Program-made: the position numbers and the translations under genes
Assembly: GCF_000725885.1 (NCBI RefSeq)
Contig: NZ_JODR01000005.1
Location: forward strand, 62,001 to 126,000
Origin: Streptomyces albus subsp. albus
Lineage (GTDB): Bacteria > Actinomycetota > Actinomycetes > Streptomycetales > Streptomycetaceae
Direction: 5' to 3'
Length of the DNA stretch: 64,000 bases
The notes under the pieces: model-generated
Databases searched by the model: none
The model's input: the letters and a program-made list of their open reading frames with translations, nothing else
What the model was told of the DNA's origin: nothing
In this document: in pieces, positions 40,776 through 48,522 of the stretch
Numbering within the stretch: position 1 is the first letter of the stretch
Layout: every line of letters starts with the position of its first letter

Positions 40776-41168
40776 ATGCGTATTCGTTCGTTCGCCATCG
40801 CCGCCGTCGCGGTGGCCTCCGTTCTCGGTACCGCACCCGCTCAGGCAACGGCCCCCCAGACGCCCAGGCAGGCGGCGCCCCAGGAGGCGGCGGCCTACAA
40901 CTGCAGCCCGGGGCACTTCTGCATCTACAGCGGCTGGAACGGCCAGGGGACCCGCTGCCAGTGGAAACAGCGGAGCAAGGCCAACACCGCGGACGACTGC
41001 TCCTTCATCCGCAGGGGACACAACGTGCGGTCGGTGTGGAACAGCACCGGGCACCGGGTCCAGTACTACACGCAGACCAACTTCCACAACCGCGTCGGCT
41101 CCACCCCGGCCGGCAAGGGCGGCAACCTCCAGGGCAACTACCAGATCCGCTCCTTCAAACCGCAGTAG
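40776..41168 (+). CDS. Secreted peptidase inhibitor family I36-like protein
   Basis: 130 residues from ATG 40776 with an AAGGGGAAAG site. Signal peptide MRIRSFAIAAVAVASVLGTA, cleaved after PAQA. The mature domain (YNCSPGHFCIYSGWNGQGTR, then VRSVWNSTGHRVQYYTQTNF) has four cysteines and the Greek-key pattern of I36 inhibitors (SMI-type) and beta/gamma-crystallin-like proteins. It may inhibit metalloproteases outside the cell. Monocistronic, ended by the hairpin at 41277. Confidence 0.85.
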   Translation: MRIRSFAIAAVAVASVLGTAPAQATAPQTPRQAAPQEAAAYNCSPGHFCIYSGWNGQGTRCQWKQRSKANTADDCSFIRRGHNVRSVWNSTGHRVQYYTQTNFHNRVGSTPAGKGGNLQGNYQIRSFKPQ

Positions 41169-41276
41169 GCCCGGCGAGCGGGGGCGTCCGGCCCTCCCGC
41201 ACCTGCCGTCGCACGCTGCACCACGTCCGCCGCTTCCCCGTGTCCGTGCGGAAGCGGCGGACGCCGCGGCGCCGCC

Positions 41277-41308
41277 GGTGCTCACCACGGCCGCCCGTGG
41301 TGAGCACC
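41277..41308. terminator. Bidirectional terminator hairpin
   Basis: A perfect 14-bp stem, GGTGCTCACCACGG (41277-41290) with its complement at 41295-41308, has a four-base loop and extends further with one bulged C. It lies between the convergent inhibitor and chitosanase genes and probably serves both. Confidence 0.85.
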
Positions 41309-41335
41309 CGGCGGACCCGCCGGGGCGGACCGGCG

Positions 41336-42181
41336 TCAGTCGATGTGGTAGCTGTCGCCGTAGACCTTCCAGTCCAGCGGCGGTTCGAGAGCGAAGTTCC
41401 CCTCGCGCAGGAAGACCCGCTGCGCGGTCTCGACCCGGCTGGTGTCGCTGTGCGCCTCCTCCTGCTCCATGGCCCACACCCGGGCGTCGAGGAAGGCGTT
41501 CAGATACGTCTTCTCGTCGCCGCCCGCGGCCGGAGGCTTCGCCCGGCGCAGCGCGCGCTTGCGGATGCTGCCGAAGCTGGTGGCATCGTCCCCGCCGCCG
41601 TGCATCACCAGCGCGTCGTAGTAGGCGAACTGGCCCAGGGCCCGCAGCCCGTCGGCTTTGCCCTGCTTCACCGCGGGATCGAAGTACACGCGGTCCCGCT
41701 CGTCGTTCTGGGCCTGCTGGAAGGCCTTGTCGCGGGCGGCCGTACGCCAGTCGTCCGGGTAGTGCGGGTCGAGCCCTTCGTGCGAGTCCGAGCCGTTCAC
41801 CCTGCGCAGCGCGGGCAGATATTCGGCCAGCACATTGCCCGGCTTGCGGTCCGTGTACAGCTCCACCAGATCGAGCATGTCGCCCGTGCCGGAGCAGAAC
41901 CCGATGATGCCCGCGGTGTAGCCCCGGCCGTCGCCTATGTCCTCGATGTACTTGTACTGCGCCTTCCAGTCCAGCGACGAGTTCTCCGCGCTGGAGACCA
42001 GCTGCATGGCGATCTCCTTCTTCGCGGGATCGTCCAGACCGGCCCCCTTGCCGGCCGCCGAGGCCGCCGGGGGATGAGCGGCGCTCAGCAGGGGCACCGC
42101 CGTCAGGGAGGCCCCCAGGAACGCGAGGGCGGTACGACGGCGGAGGCTGCCGGGACGTGACGTGCTGTCGAACGATGACAT
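41336..42181 (-). CDS. csn: Secreted GH46 chitosanase
   Basis: 281 residues from ATG 42181 with GGAGAG before it. The N-terminus has a twin-arginine-type signal (SLRRRTALAFLGASLTAVPL). The mature part starts near residue 44 and carries SSAENSSLDWKAQYKYIEDI; Glu66 and Asp84 correspond to the catalytic acid and base of streptomycete GH46 enzymes (Glu22 and Asp40 of the N174 enzyme). It cleaves chitosan by an inverting mechanism. A palindrome 65-75 bases upstream may be its operator. Confidence 0.95.
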   Translation of the reverse strand: MSSFDSTSRPGSLRRRTALAFLGASLTAVPLLSAAHPPAASAAGKGAGLDDPAKKEIAMQLVSSAENSSLDWKAQYKYIEDIGDGRGYTAGIIGFCSGTGDMLDLVELYTDRKPGNVLAEYLPALRRVNGSDSHEGLDPHYPDDWRTAARDKAFQQAQNDERDRVYFDPAVKQGKADGLRALGQFAYYDALVMHGGGDDATSFGSIRKRALRRAKPPAAGGDEKTYLNAFLDARVWAMEQEEAHSDTSRVETAQRVFLREGNFALEPPLDWKVYGDSYHID

Positions 42182-42246
42182 CCGAACTCTCCTGGGGTGA
42201 TCGGGGGGTGGCCGAATCGGAACGGAATGGCGCCGACAGGTTCTCA

Positions 42247-42257
42247 GGAAAGTTTCC
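42247..42257. promoter_or_regulatory. GGAAAGTTTCC palindrome upstream of chitosanase
   Basis: A perfect 11-bp palindrome lies 66 bases before the chitosanase start. Streptomycete chitosanase genes are known to be repressed through GAAAGTTTC-like boxes by ROK-family regulators (from memory), so this is a plausible operator. No regulator gene adjoins it. Confidence 0.55.
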
Positions 42258-42340
42258 TACCAGAGGGCGGCCGTCCCGGACACCCGCCGTGCGCCGATCC
42301 GGCCACCGCTTACCGCACCGCCCTGCAGACCGCAAACACC

Positions 42341-42378
42341 GGGGAGGCCCGTCAGCACCGGGGAGGCCCGTCAGCACC
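42341..42378. repeat. Tandem 19-bp repeat, two copies
   Basis: GGGGAGGCCCGTCAGCACC is present twice without a gap (42341-42359, 42360-42378) and a decayed third start follows. It is in the 321-bp stretch between the chitosanase and the RNHCP gene, which otherwise shows no gene. Confidence 0.9.
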
Positions 42379-42502
42379 GGGAAGATCCGCCGCCGTGCAA
42401 CGCCGAAGGGCCGCCGCGGACCGGTCACCGGCCCGCGACGGCCCCTCGGTCAAATGACCTCGCTGTCAAGGACGGTTCCCCGGCGCGCGGCCGGGGGCAC
42501 CC

Positions 42503-42928
42503 TCACAGCGCCAGCAGTGCGCTGCCGGCCACCTTGCTGTCCCGCAGTGGCCGCAGCGCCAGCCGCATCAGGGCCAGGGCGTTGTCGTCCCCGGCGATGC
42601 GGTTGGCACTCAACGCGCCGCACGACAGGCAATGGTGGACGATCAGCCACTCACCGTCCGGCCGCACCGACATGCTCAGTGCCTCCATGCGCCCCCGGCA
42701 GGACGCGGCACGGTCCCCCGGGACGCGGCGGTCCACATGGAGACTGGCCAGACAGTTCGGACAGTGATTGCGGTGTGCCGTACCCGGTGCGGAACCGGGC
42801 ACATCGAGGCGGCAGCCGACGCACCGGAACGGCTGGGAACGATGCTGCCCCTGCCCGTGGAGCACGTCCTTGTGCCGCTGCTCCCGCCGTCCGCCGGAGC
42901 GTGAGGATGCGGGCTTACGCCGTGGCAT
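42503..42928 (-). CDS. RNHCP zinc-binding domain protein (copy 1)
   Basis: 141 residues from ATG 42928 with GGAGAGGAG before it. A basic N-terminus precedes FRCVGC (Cys36, Cys39) and HRNHCPNC (Cys56, Cys59), the RNHCP-domain signature, then HHCLSCGALSANRIAGDDN with another CxxC. The cysteine pairs probably bind zinc. Family function is unknown to me. A second member lies directly upstream on the same strand, 27 bases away, and the two share most motifs. Confidence 0.88.
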   Translation of the reverse strand: MPRRKPASSRSGGRREQRHKDVLHGQGQHRSQPFRCVGCRLDVPGSAPGTAHRNHCPNCLASLHVDRRVPGDRAASCRGRMEALSMSVRPDGEWLIVHHCLSCGALSANRIAGDDNALALMRLALRPLRDSKVAGSALLAL

Positions 42929-42955
42929 GGCGGATCTCCTCTCCCCGGGCGCCCG

Positions 42956-43336
42956 TCACAGGTCACCGAACGCTTCGAGCGGGAACGGCGGCTGCGCCAG
43001 CGGGCGGACCGCCATCCGCATCAGGATCAGCTGGTTGTCGTCGGTGCACACCGGGTTCGAGGTGAGCGTGTCGCAGCGTACGCACCGGTGGATGACCATC
43101 CAGTCGCCGTTCCGCAGGACGGCTATGGAGATCGGTGTCATCCGGGAGCGGCACTCGCTCGGGCCGCCTTCGGCCTGGTCGAGTACGTGCCGGGAGTGCA
43201 GACAGGACGGGCAGTGGTTGCGCCGTCTGCCGTCGGCCGCCAGCGTGCTGACGGTCAGGCCGCACCACACGCACGTGAATGTGTCGATCTTCAGAGAGTT
43301 GTCGGGGTTGCTCGGCTGAGCATGGTTGCTGGACAC
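42956..43336 (-). CDS. RNHCP zinc-binding domain protein (copy 2)
   Basis: 126 residues from GTG 43336 with AAGGAG nine bases before. FTCVWCG and RRNHCPSCLHSRHV are the RNHCP signature; VIHRCVRCDTLTSNPVCTDD matches the third motif of copy 1 and the ends are alike (LILMRMAVRPLAQPP against LALMRLALRPL). It lacks the long basic N-terminus of copy 1. The two genes arose by tandem duplication and are probably co-transcribed. Confidence 0.88.
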   Translation of the reverse strand: MSSNHAQPSNPDNSLKIDTFTCVWCGLTVSTLAADGRRRNHCPSCLHSRHVLDQAEGGPSECRSRMTPISIAVLRNGDWMVIHRCVRCDTLTSNPVCTDDNQLILMRMAVRPLAQPPFPLEAFGDL

Positions 43337-43866
43337 CCGGGGGCTCCTTGCTGAAAGAGGAACGATGACAGCAGGAGTCGGCCGAGCGGACCTCGCGAGA
43401 GGCCAACGGCACACGCACCGTCCGGCCGCAGGGCGCGGAGGGTGCGGGCGGGCTGGGGCACCGGTCGTCCGCCCCGTCCGCCGCGCGGGACGCGGCGGAA
43501 TCGGCGCAGGGGTTACGCGGTGCGTCGAGGCGCGCTCGGCGCGGGCCGGTGCATAAAACACCCTCTCTAGGGCAGAGCCCGAAAAGCGATCGGAAGTCGG
43601 CGGAAGGAAAGCTAGCGGAGCGGCAGCGCGCCTGCCACCGGTTTTTCTCGCCCCGCAGCCCGCAGCCCGCAGCCCGCAGCCCGTCGCCTGTTGTGTGTCG
43701 CCCGCCGGGGCCCGCGGGCTGCCGGACGCCCCGCGCGCCCCGGACCGGCCGGTACCGCACCCGCCAGGGCCGCCGGGCCGCGTGGCGGACTCGGTCCGGG
43801 TGCGCGGCCCGTGCCACAGCGGTCCGGGCGGCGCAAGGGGCGCGGGCCGCCCGGACCGGCCGGCGC
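43337..43866. other. 530-bp stretch without a convincing gene
   Basis: Upstream of the RNHCP operon. It holds GGTGCATAAAACACC at about 43548-43562, a possible A/T-rich promoter core for the minus strand, and a 7-bp tandem repeat (next entry). Open frames here lack coding bias. Confidence 0.5.
43652..43683. repeat. CCCGCAG heptanucleotide tandem repeat
   Basis: Four exact copies of CCCGCAG (43652-43679) plus CCCG. The 7-base period does not fit a reading frame, which supports a non-coding region; copy number may vary between strains. Confidence 0.9.
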
Positions 43867-44073
43867 TCAGTCCTTCTTGTCGGCCTTGTCGCCCAGCTTT
43901 TCGACGAAGTCCTGGGCCTTGTCGACGGCGGTGTCGATCGTGCCGCTGTGCTTGCCGCCGGTCTTGTCGTCGATGAGATCGCCGACCTTCTCCAGCCCGT
44001 CGGAGATCTTGTCGCCGTGGGCCTCCACGATCTCCTCGGCCTTCTCCTTGAGACCCTTCAGCTTGTCGAACAT
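43867..44073 (-). CDS. Antitoxin-like small protein (MT0933/Rv0909 family)
   Basis: 68 residues from ATG 44073 with AGAGGA six bases before. FDKLKGLKEKAEEIVEAHGD, KVGDLIDDKTGGKHS and AVDKAQDFVEKLGDK match the short Lys/Asp-rich helical family annotated as antitoxin after mycobacterial Rv0909. No toxin gene adjoins it, so a toxin-antitoxin role is doubtful; many actinomycetes encode orphan copies. Confidence 0.85.
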   Translation of the reverse strand: MFDKLKGLKEKAEEIVEAHGDKISDGLEKVGDLIDDKTGGKHSGTIDTAVDKAQDFVEKLGDKADKKD

Positions 44074-44210
44074 GCGTGTCCTCTTGTGTTGTGCGTTGCG
44101 TGGGGCGGCGTACACGTGGCGTACGCCGCTCGGCACCATGATCGCATCGGCTGAGGGCATGGCCGATTCGCCCAAGAGACGGGCGGCGGGCCCTCGTTGC
44201 CGTCGCCGCC

Positions 44211-44370
44211 ATGGACAGCATCGCGTCCCGCCATCGGCGCATCCGCATCGACCGCCGGGCCGAGGACGTCCACGCCTACGCCTCCGGCCCGGTCGATCTG
44301 CCCTCGTGGGCCAGGGGCTACCGGGACACCAGCGAAAGGTCGGGTGACCGATGGATCGCCGCGTCCTCGC
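44211..44370 (+). pseudogene. Fragment of an SRPBCC-domain protein
   Basis: From ATG 44211 a frame with good coding bias reads RHRRIRIDRRAEDVHAYASG and PVDLPSWARGY, then GDRWIAASSP, which is the start of an SRPBCC (cyclase-like) domain. After about 44370 the frame loses coding bias and no other frame continues the domain. The next gene is a TetR regulator at 44492. I read this as a truncated gene; the remaining stretch up to 44491 shows only short unconnected reading-frame pieces. Confidence 0.45.
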
Positions 44371-44491
44371 CCGGCTCAAGGCGTTGCCGGAGGACGGCGG
44401 GGGCGCGGCGGGATCGTGACCGTACGCGGTCGCCACCCGGGACCCCTCCGGCCGACTGGCCTGCGACGAACGTGTTCGCTAGCGTGGACGC

Positions 44492-45217
44492 ATGCCTGAC
44501 GCCCGCCCCCGCAGCCGCCGGGAACGCCCCGCCAAACCCGCCCTCACCCGGGAAGGGATCGTCTCCACCGCCGTCCGGCTCGTGCGGGCCGAGGGGCTCC
44601 AGCGGGTCACCATGCGGCGGCTGGCGAAAGAGCTCGACACCGGCCCCGCCTCGCTGTACGTCTACGTGGCCAACACGGACGAACTGCACGCCGCCGTGCT
44701 GGACGAGCTGCTGGGGGACGTCGATCTGAGCCCCGCGACCCGGGACGGTGACTGGCGGCAGCGGCTGGAGGCCGTGCTCGTCTCCTACATGGGCGTCCTG
44801 AGCGAGCACCCCGGGCTGGCCCGCACCGCGGTCGTCGTCCGCCCGTCGGGGCCGAACTACCTCAACCTGCTGCAAGCCCTGCTGCGGCTGCTCCACGAAG
44901 GGGGCGTCCCCGACGACCGGGCCGCCTGGGGGGTCGATCCGCTCCTTCTGGTGGCCACCGCCGTCACGGCCGAGCACTCCGCGCACGGCGCGGCGTCCCG
45001 GCCCGGGGCCGACGCGGAGTGGAACGCGCTGACCGACGCGCTGCGCGGTGCGTCCCCGGCCGACCACCCGCACCTGGCCGGGCGTGCCGGACAACTGCTG
45101 TCCGGCACGCCGGAGCAGCGGCGCGGCTGGTTCTTCCGCATGCTCCTCGACGGCATGGCCCGCACGCCGCTGCCCGAGGACCCCCGGCCGGCGGACGCCC
45201 GGCGGACTCGGTCCTGA
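44492..45217 (+). CDS. TetR-family regulator
   Basis: 241 residues from ATG 44492. DNA-binding domain at about 19-66: LTREGIVSTAVRLVRAEGLQ and RVTMRRLAKELDTGPASLYV with the helix-turn-helix. The C-terminal part is TetR_C-like (VLVSYMGVLSEHPGLARTAV). TAGCGT ends six bases before the ATG, which suggests a leaderless transcript. It is convergent with the thioesterase gene. Target and ligand unknown. Confidence 0.9.
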   Translation: MPDARPRSRRERPAKPALTREGIVSTAVRLVRAEGLQRVTMRRLAKELDTGPASLYVYVANTDELHAAVLDELLGDVDLSPATRDGDWRQRLEAVLVSYMGVLSEHPGLARTAVVVRPSGPNYLNLLQALLRLLHEGGVPDDRAAWGVDPLLLVATAVTAEHSAHGAASRPGADAEWNALTDALRGASPADHPHLAGRAGQLLSGTPEQRRGWFFRMLLDGMARTPLPEDPRPADARRTRS

Positions 45218-45264
45218 GCCGCCGTCCGCGCACCTGCCGCTCCAAGCCGCCCGTGCCCCGCCGG

Positions 45265-46077
45265 TCAGTCGTTGCCCGGCTGGGGCCGCACGGTGAGGAT
45301 CTGCTGTGCGTGTCCGACCGGGCCGGTGAGGTCGTGCAGCACGGTGCTGGTGATGCCCTGACCGGTGGGGCCGAAGACGACCGTGGTGTCCAGCCCCGTC
45401 CAGCGGCCCTCGGGCTGCCGGTGCAGATGGATCGTCAGATCCACGTTGGGGAACATCCACGCGGTGGGCGGCTGCCGTACGGCGATGCCGTTCGCGGTGT
45501 CGACCAGCGCCACGTACGACGCCAGCGGGCCGGCCTCCTCGCCGCCGACGAGTCCGACGTCCGTGGAGACCCAGGTGGTGGTGCGCCCCGGCTGCGGCGG
45601 GGCGAGCGGGCGCATGTCCAGGGTGGCGATGTACCCGCCGGGCCACACCGAGGTCATGTCCCAGGTGTCGAGGGCCCCGGGCGGCGTGAGCGGGACGGCG
45701 CCGCCCCCGGCCACCGCGCCGGTGTCCAGGGACGCCAGGAACCAGGCGCGGGCCCGTACCACCGGCCGGCCGGCTATCAGCACGGTCGCCTCGACGAGTT
45801 CGATGGTCCGCCCGGGCCGTACCGTCTCCACCCGGACCTCGCACTCGTCGGTGGCCAGACGCCCGAGGATGTCGAAGCTGATCCGGCTCATCACCAGCTC
45901 CGAGGCGTCCGGGCGGTCCGCCCGGTACCGCTCGATCGCGTGGACGATCAGGCCGCCGAGCGGACTGAAGTGCTGTTCCTCGGTGTTCCACGCGCCCCCG
46001 ACATGGGCCGTGGGCTTGTAGCGGTACTCATCGATGCGCTCGAAGAAACAGGCGGAAGCCGGTGCGCTGGCGTTCAA
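45265..46077 (-). CDS. Acyl-CoA thioesterase (TesB-like double hotdog)
   Basis: 270 residues starting with TTG 46077, supported by GAGGGGTGA upstream and by the FFERIDEYRYKPTAHVGGAW start. Two hotdog halves: HFSPLGGLIVHAIERY in the first and AWMFPNVDLTIHLHRQPEGR in the second, with GLDTTVVFGPTGQGITSTVL near the end. Members hydrolyse acyl-CoA; this subfamily is common in actinomycetes and has no assigned substrate. Confidence 0.85.
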   Translation of the reverse strand: MNASAPASACFFERIDEYRYKPTAHVGGAWNTEEQHFSPLGGLIVHAIERYRADRPDASELVMSRISFDILGRLATDECEVRVETVRPGRTIELVEATVLIAGRPVVRARAWFLASLDTGAVAGGGAVPLTPPGALDTWDMTSVWPGGYIATLDMRPLAPPQPGRTTTWVSTDVGLVGGEEAGPLASYVALVDTANGIAVRQPPTAWMFPNVDLTIHLHRQPEGRWTGLDTTVVFGPTGQGITSTVLHDLTGPVGHAQQILTVRPQPGND

Positions 46078-46208
46078 CGGGTCACCCCTCGGCGGACTAA
46101 CGAAGATCGGATCACTGCCGGGGCCAATCTAGAGGCCGCCGCCATGTCCGTGGCAGGTGCATCCGGCGAGGGCGCCGGGGGTGAGGACCCCGGCCTCGGT
46201 TTCCGTCC

Positions 46209-46625
46209 TCAACTCCCGGTCTCGTCGTCCAGGTCCACCCGGACGGTCAGCAACTCGGTGCCGACCGCCCGTACGACGGCGCTGTTGAGGAACGGCAGCG
46301 ACCGCAGCCTGGCGCGTGCGTCGTCCTCGGGGAGCGGCTGTGCGGTCCCGGTGTACCAGCGGCCCCGCAGCCGCACCCGGACACGCGGGTCGGCGTGGAT
46401 GTTGCGGATGTACTGCGCGCGGTTCCCGTGCTCGGCCACCAGCCAGAACCGCCGGCCCTCCCGGCGTCCGCCGACCGGTGTCCGGCGGGGCAGCCCCGTC
46501 CTGCGCCCGGTCGTCTCCAGCAGGATCTGCCCCGGCAGTCGCCTCGTGACCGGGTTGACGATCCGCCGCTGGAGCGCCGTGACCGCACGGAACCTCCAGC
46601 TGCCCGACCCGCCATCGTTCGGCAT
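46209..46625 (-). CDS. F420-dependent nitroreductase-family (Ddn-like) oxidoreductase
   Basis: 138 residues from ATG 46625. The split barrel has LLETTGRRTGLPRRTPVGGR, FWLVAEHGNRAQYIRNIHAD and PRVRVRLRGRWYTGTA, the signature of deazaflavin-dependent oxidoreductases. It would use reduced F420 to reduce an unknown organic substrate. It stands alone with 111- and 131-base gaps. Confidence 0.92.
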   Translation of the reverse strand: MPNDGGSGSWRFRAVTALQRRIVNPVTRRLPGQILLETTGRRTGLPRRTPVGGRREGRRFWLVAEHGNRAQYIRNIHADPRVRVRLRGRWYTGTAQPLPEDDARARLRSLPFLNSAVVRAVGTELLTVRVDLDDETGS

Positions 46626-46736
46626 CCTCGTCCCCCGTTTCCCTTCCGCCGGCCGTCCCGTCGCCCGGGCTGCCGGCCCCGTCCGCCCGCCCTCCCGGGT
46701 CCGGCGAGGGCGGTTGGCAGAGAGTGTGCCATCCCC

Positions 46737-47246
46737 TCACATCGCGGGGCCCGGGGCCGAAGCCCGCTTGCGGGTGTCCCGGGCGGCGATGGCCTCGGCC
46801 ACCTCCGCGACGGCGCTGCGGATCCCGTCCCCGTAGGGGCCCTCGGGCAGATCGGGGGCGTGCTCGCCGGCGGCCTCGATGTGCCGGGCGGCGGCCTCGA
46901 AGGAGCCGAGCCTGCGGAGGTCGTCGGCGAGGTTGAGGTGCAGGGACGGGTGGAAACCGGCGACGTGCAGCCCGGCGTGGTGCCGGCGGACGCGCTCTTC
47001 GGTCAGCGCGTCGGCGGCGTCCAGGGCCCGTACGTCCCAGACGAGGGCCTGCGCGGCGTCCTCGTGGAGGTCCGCCAGATAGTGGGCGAGGGTGCAGCGG
47101 TGCAGCGGGTCGCCGGCGGCGCCGATCGTGGACCACAGGTCCGTGAGGCGGCGCCGGGCGGAGTCGACGCGGCCCGCGTGCCCTTCGGCGACGGCGCGGC
47201 CGATGGCGTCCATGGTCGGATCGGTTCCGGCGGAGGCGGTGGTCAT
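46737..47246 (-). CDS. Tetratricopeptide-like helical protein
   Basis: 169 residues from ATG 47246, overlapping the stop of the MerR/clamp gene (ATGA). The helices with repeating small residues (AHYLADLHEDAAQALVWDVR, NLADDLRRLGSFEAAARHIE) resemble TPR repeats and match a family of unnamed actinobacterial proteins. Coupled translation with a regulator suggests a linked function, but I cannot assign one. Confidence 0.75.
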   Translation of the reverse strand: MTTASAGTDPTMDAIGRAVAEGHAGRVDSARRRLTDLWSTIGAAGDPLHRCTLAHYLADLHEDAAQALVWDVRALDAADALTEERVRRHHAGLHVAGFHPSLHLNLADDLRRLGSFEAAARHIEAAGEHAPDLPEGPYGDGIRSAVAEVAEAIAARDTRKRASAPGPAM

Positions 47247-48340
47247 GGAGTCCCTTGGTCGTGTCGTTGGCAGGCAGGGTGGCCGGCCCTGACCGGCATG
47301 GCCAGCGTGGTGAGGTCGCCGCGGTCGGCGGAGCGGAACGTGACGGGCCGGCCGGGCCCCCGCAGATCGAGCATCAGGTCGGGGCCGACGGCCGTGCTGA
47401 CGGCCGGGTACAGGGTGGTCACGTCGAAGAGCAGCGAGAGGGGCTGCCCCGTCACCGTGGCCGCCAGTGCGCGCGCGGAGCCCTCGTTTCCGGCGGAGCG
47501 GACCTCGCTGCCGCCGTCGGTCAGACGCAGGACGATCCGTGCGCCGGGCTGTTCCTCCAGCACGTGCAGGAACGCGTCCTTCGCCACCGTCGCCCGGGTG
47601 GTGACCTCGGGCAGCGAGGTGAGCATCAGCCGGTGGTCGGGGAACGTCTCGGACAGCAGCCGGCAGTGCTGGTCCTCGCGGCCCGCCGCCCGGAGGCGGA
47701 CGCCGTGCGGGGTCGCGTCGATGTGCACGAGCGCGCCGCGGCGCATCTCGGCGACGGCGGCCCGCAGTTCGTCGCCGTGGACCGTGCCGGCCCAGTCGGC
47801 TGCGGGCGGCTCCACGGGCACCAGCGTTCTGGTCGAGAGCCGGTAGCGGTCGGTCGCCGTCAGCGTCACCGCCTCACCGGTCGCCTCGATACGCAGACCG
47901 CCCAGTACGGGGAGGCCGGGCTCGCGGGCCGTCGCGGTGAGGACCTGTTCGGCGGCGTCGGCCAGCACCGGGCCCTTCACCACGGCGACCGGCCGGCTCG
48001 GCGCACCCGTGAGCAAGGACGTGACGGCGGCGGCCTTCCGCCGTGCCGCCGCCGCATCGCCCTGGACGCGGGCGACGTGCTCGCCGATCAGCCGGGACGC
48101 CTCCTCGGGCCCGGCGTCGAGAACCTTCGCCACCGTACTGAGGGGCATGGCGGTCTCCCGCAGCCGGCGGAGCGCGATGGCGCGGGCCACCTGGGCGGGA
48201 CTGTAGTAGCGGTAACCGGAGGCGGGGTCGACCTCGGCGGGGCGCAGCAGCCCGGAGTCGGCGTAGAACCGCAGCGCGCTGGGGGTCAGACCACTGCGTC
48301 GGGCGAAGTCGCCGATCGGCATCAAGTCGGTACGGGGCAC
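47243..48340 (-). CDS. MerR-type DNA-binding domain fused to a DNA polymerase III beta-like clamp domain
   Basis: 365 residues from GTG 48340. Residues about 8-75 are a MerR domain (MPIGDFARRSGLTPSALRFY, ASGYRYYSPAQVARAIALRR) followed by a helix (residues ~80-110). The C-terminal ~240 residues resemble two sliding-clamp subdomains: VLGGLRIEATGEAVTLTATD, YRLSTRTLVPVE, LRAAGREDQHCRLLSETFPD and LMLDLRGPGRPVTFRS. Such fusions occur in streptomycetes; the ligand and purpose are unknown. The start is set by the promoter (next entry), which would place transcription initiation at the GTG; an upstream TTG at 48361 would lie inside the promoter. Confidence 0.82.
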   Translation of the reverse strand: MPRTDLMPIGDFARRSGLTPSALRFYADSGLLRPAEVDPASGYRYYSPAQVARAIALRRLRETAMPLSTVAKVLDAGPEEASRLIGEHVARVQGDAAAARRKAAAVTSLLTGAPSRPVAVVKGPVLADAAEQVLTATAREPGLPVLGGLRIEATGEAVTLTATDRYRLSTRTLVPVEPPAADWAGTVHGDELRAAVAEMRRGALVHIDATPHGVRLRAAGREDQHCRLLSETFPDHRLMLTSLPEVTTRATVAKDAFLHVLEEQPGARIVLRLTDGGSEVRSAGNEGSARALAATVTGQPLSLLFDVTTLYPAVSTAVGPDLMLDLRGPGRPVTFRSADRGDLTTLAMPVRAGHPACQRHDQGTP

Positions 48341-48346
48341 GCCGTC

Positions 48347-48377
48347 ATCCTGGGCCTTCAACCAGCTCGAAGGTCAA
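48347..48377 (-). promoter_or_regulatory. MerR-type promoter with 19-bp spacer and operator
   Basis: On the minus strand TTGACC (48377-48372) and CAGGAT (48352-48347) are separated by 19 bases, the long spacer typical of MerR-controlled promoters. CCTTC and GAAGG arms (48373-48369, 48359-48355) form a 19-bp inverted repeat in that spacer. Transcription would start about at the GTG 48340, giving a leaderless, autoregulated mRNA. Confidence 0.7.
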
Positions 48378-48522
48378 CCGGGCCGGGCGCGGCGGCCCAG
48401 GGGCGGCACGCCTTGTGCGGCCACGCCCGGGTACCCGGCGCGGCGGCGGCGGGCGGGGACCATGGGGGCGGGTCCTTGCCGCACACGGCAGGCCGAAGCG
48501 GGGGCGAGGGGAAGAGGAGCGG

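Noticed and set aside
40098..42428. 776-codon minus-strand frame across phospholipase, inhibitor and chitosanase
   Set aside because: No recognisable domain; it runs through three well-supported secreted protein genes in other frames.
43867..44073. Toxin-antitoxin pair
   Set aside because: Only the antitoxin-like protein is present; neighbours are an SRPBCC fragment and RNHCP genes, not toxins.
48341..48361. TTG 48361 as start of the MerR/clamp gene
   Set aside because: It lies within the spacer of the predicted promoter; GTG 48340 fits the predicted transcription start and the family's N-terminus.
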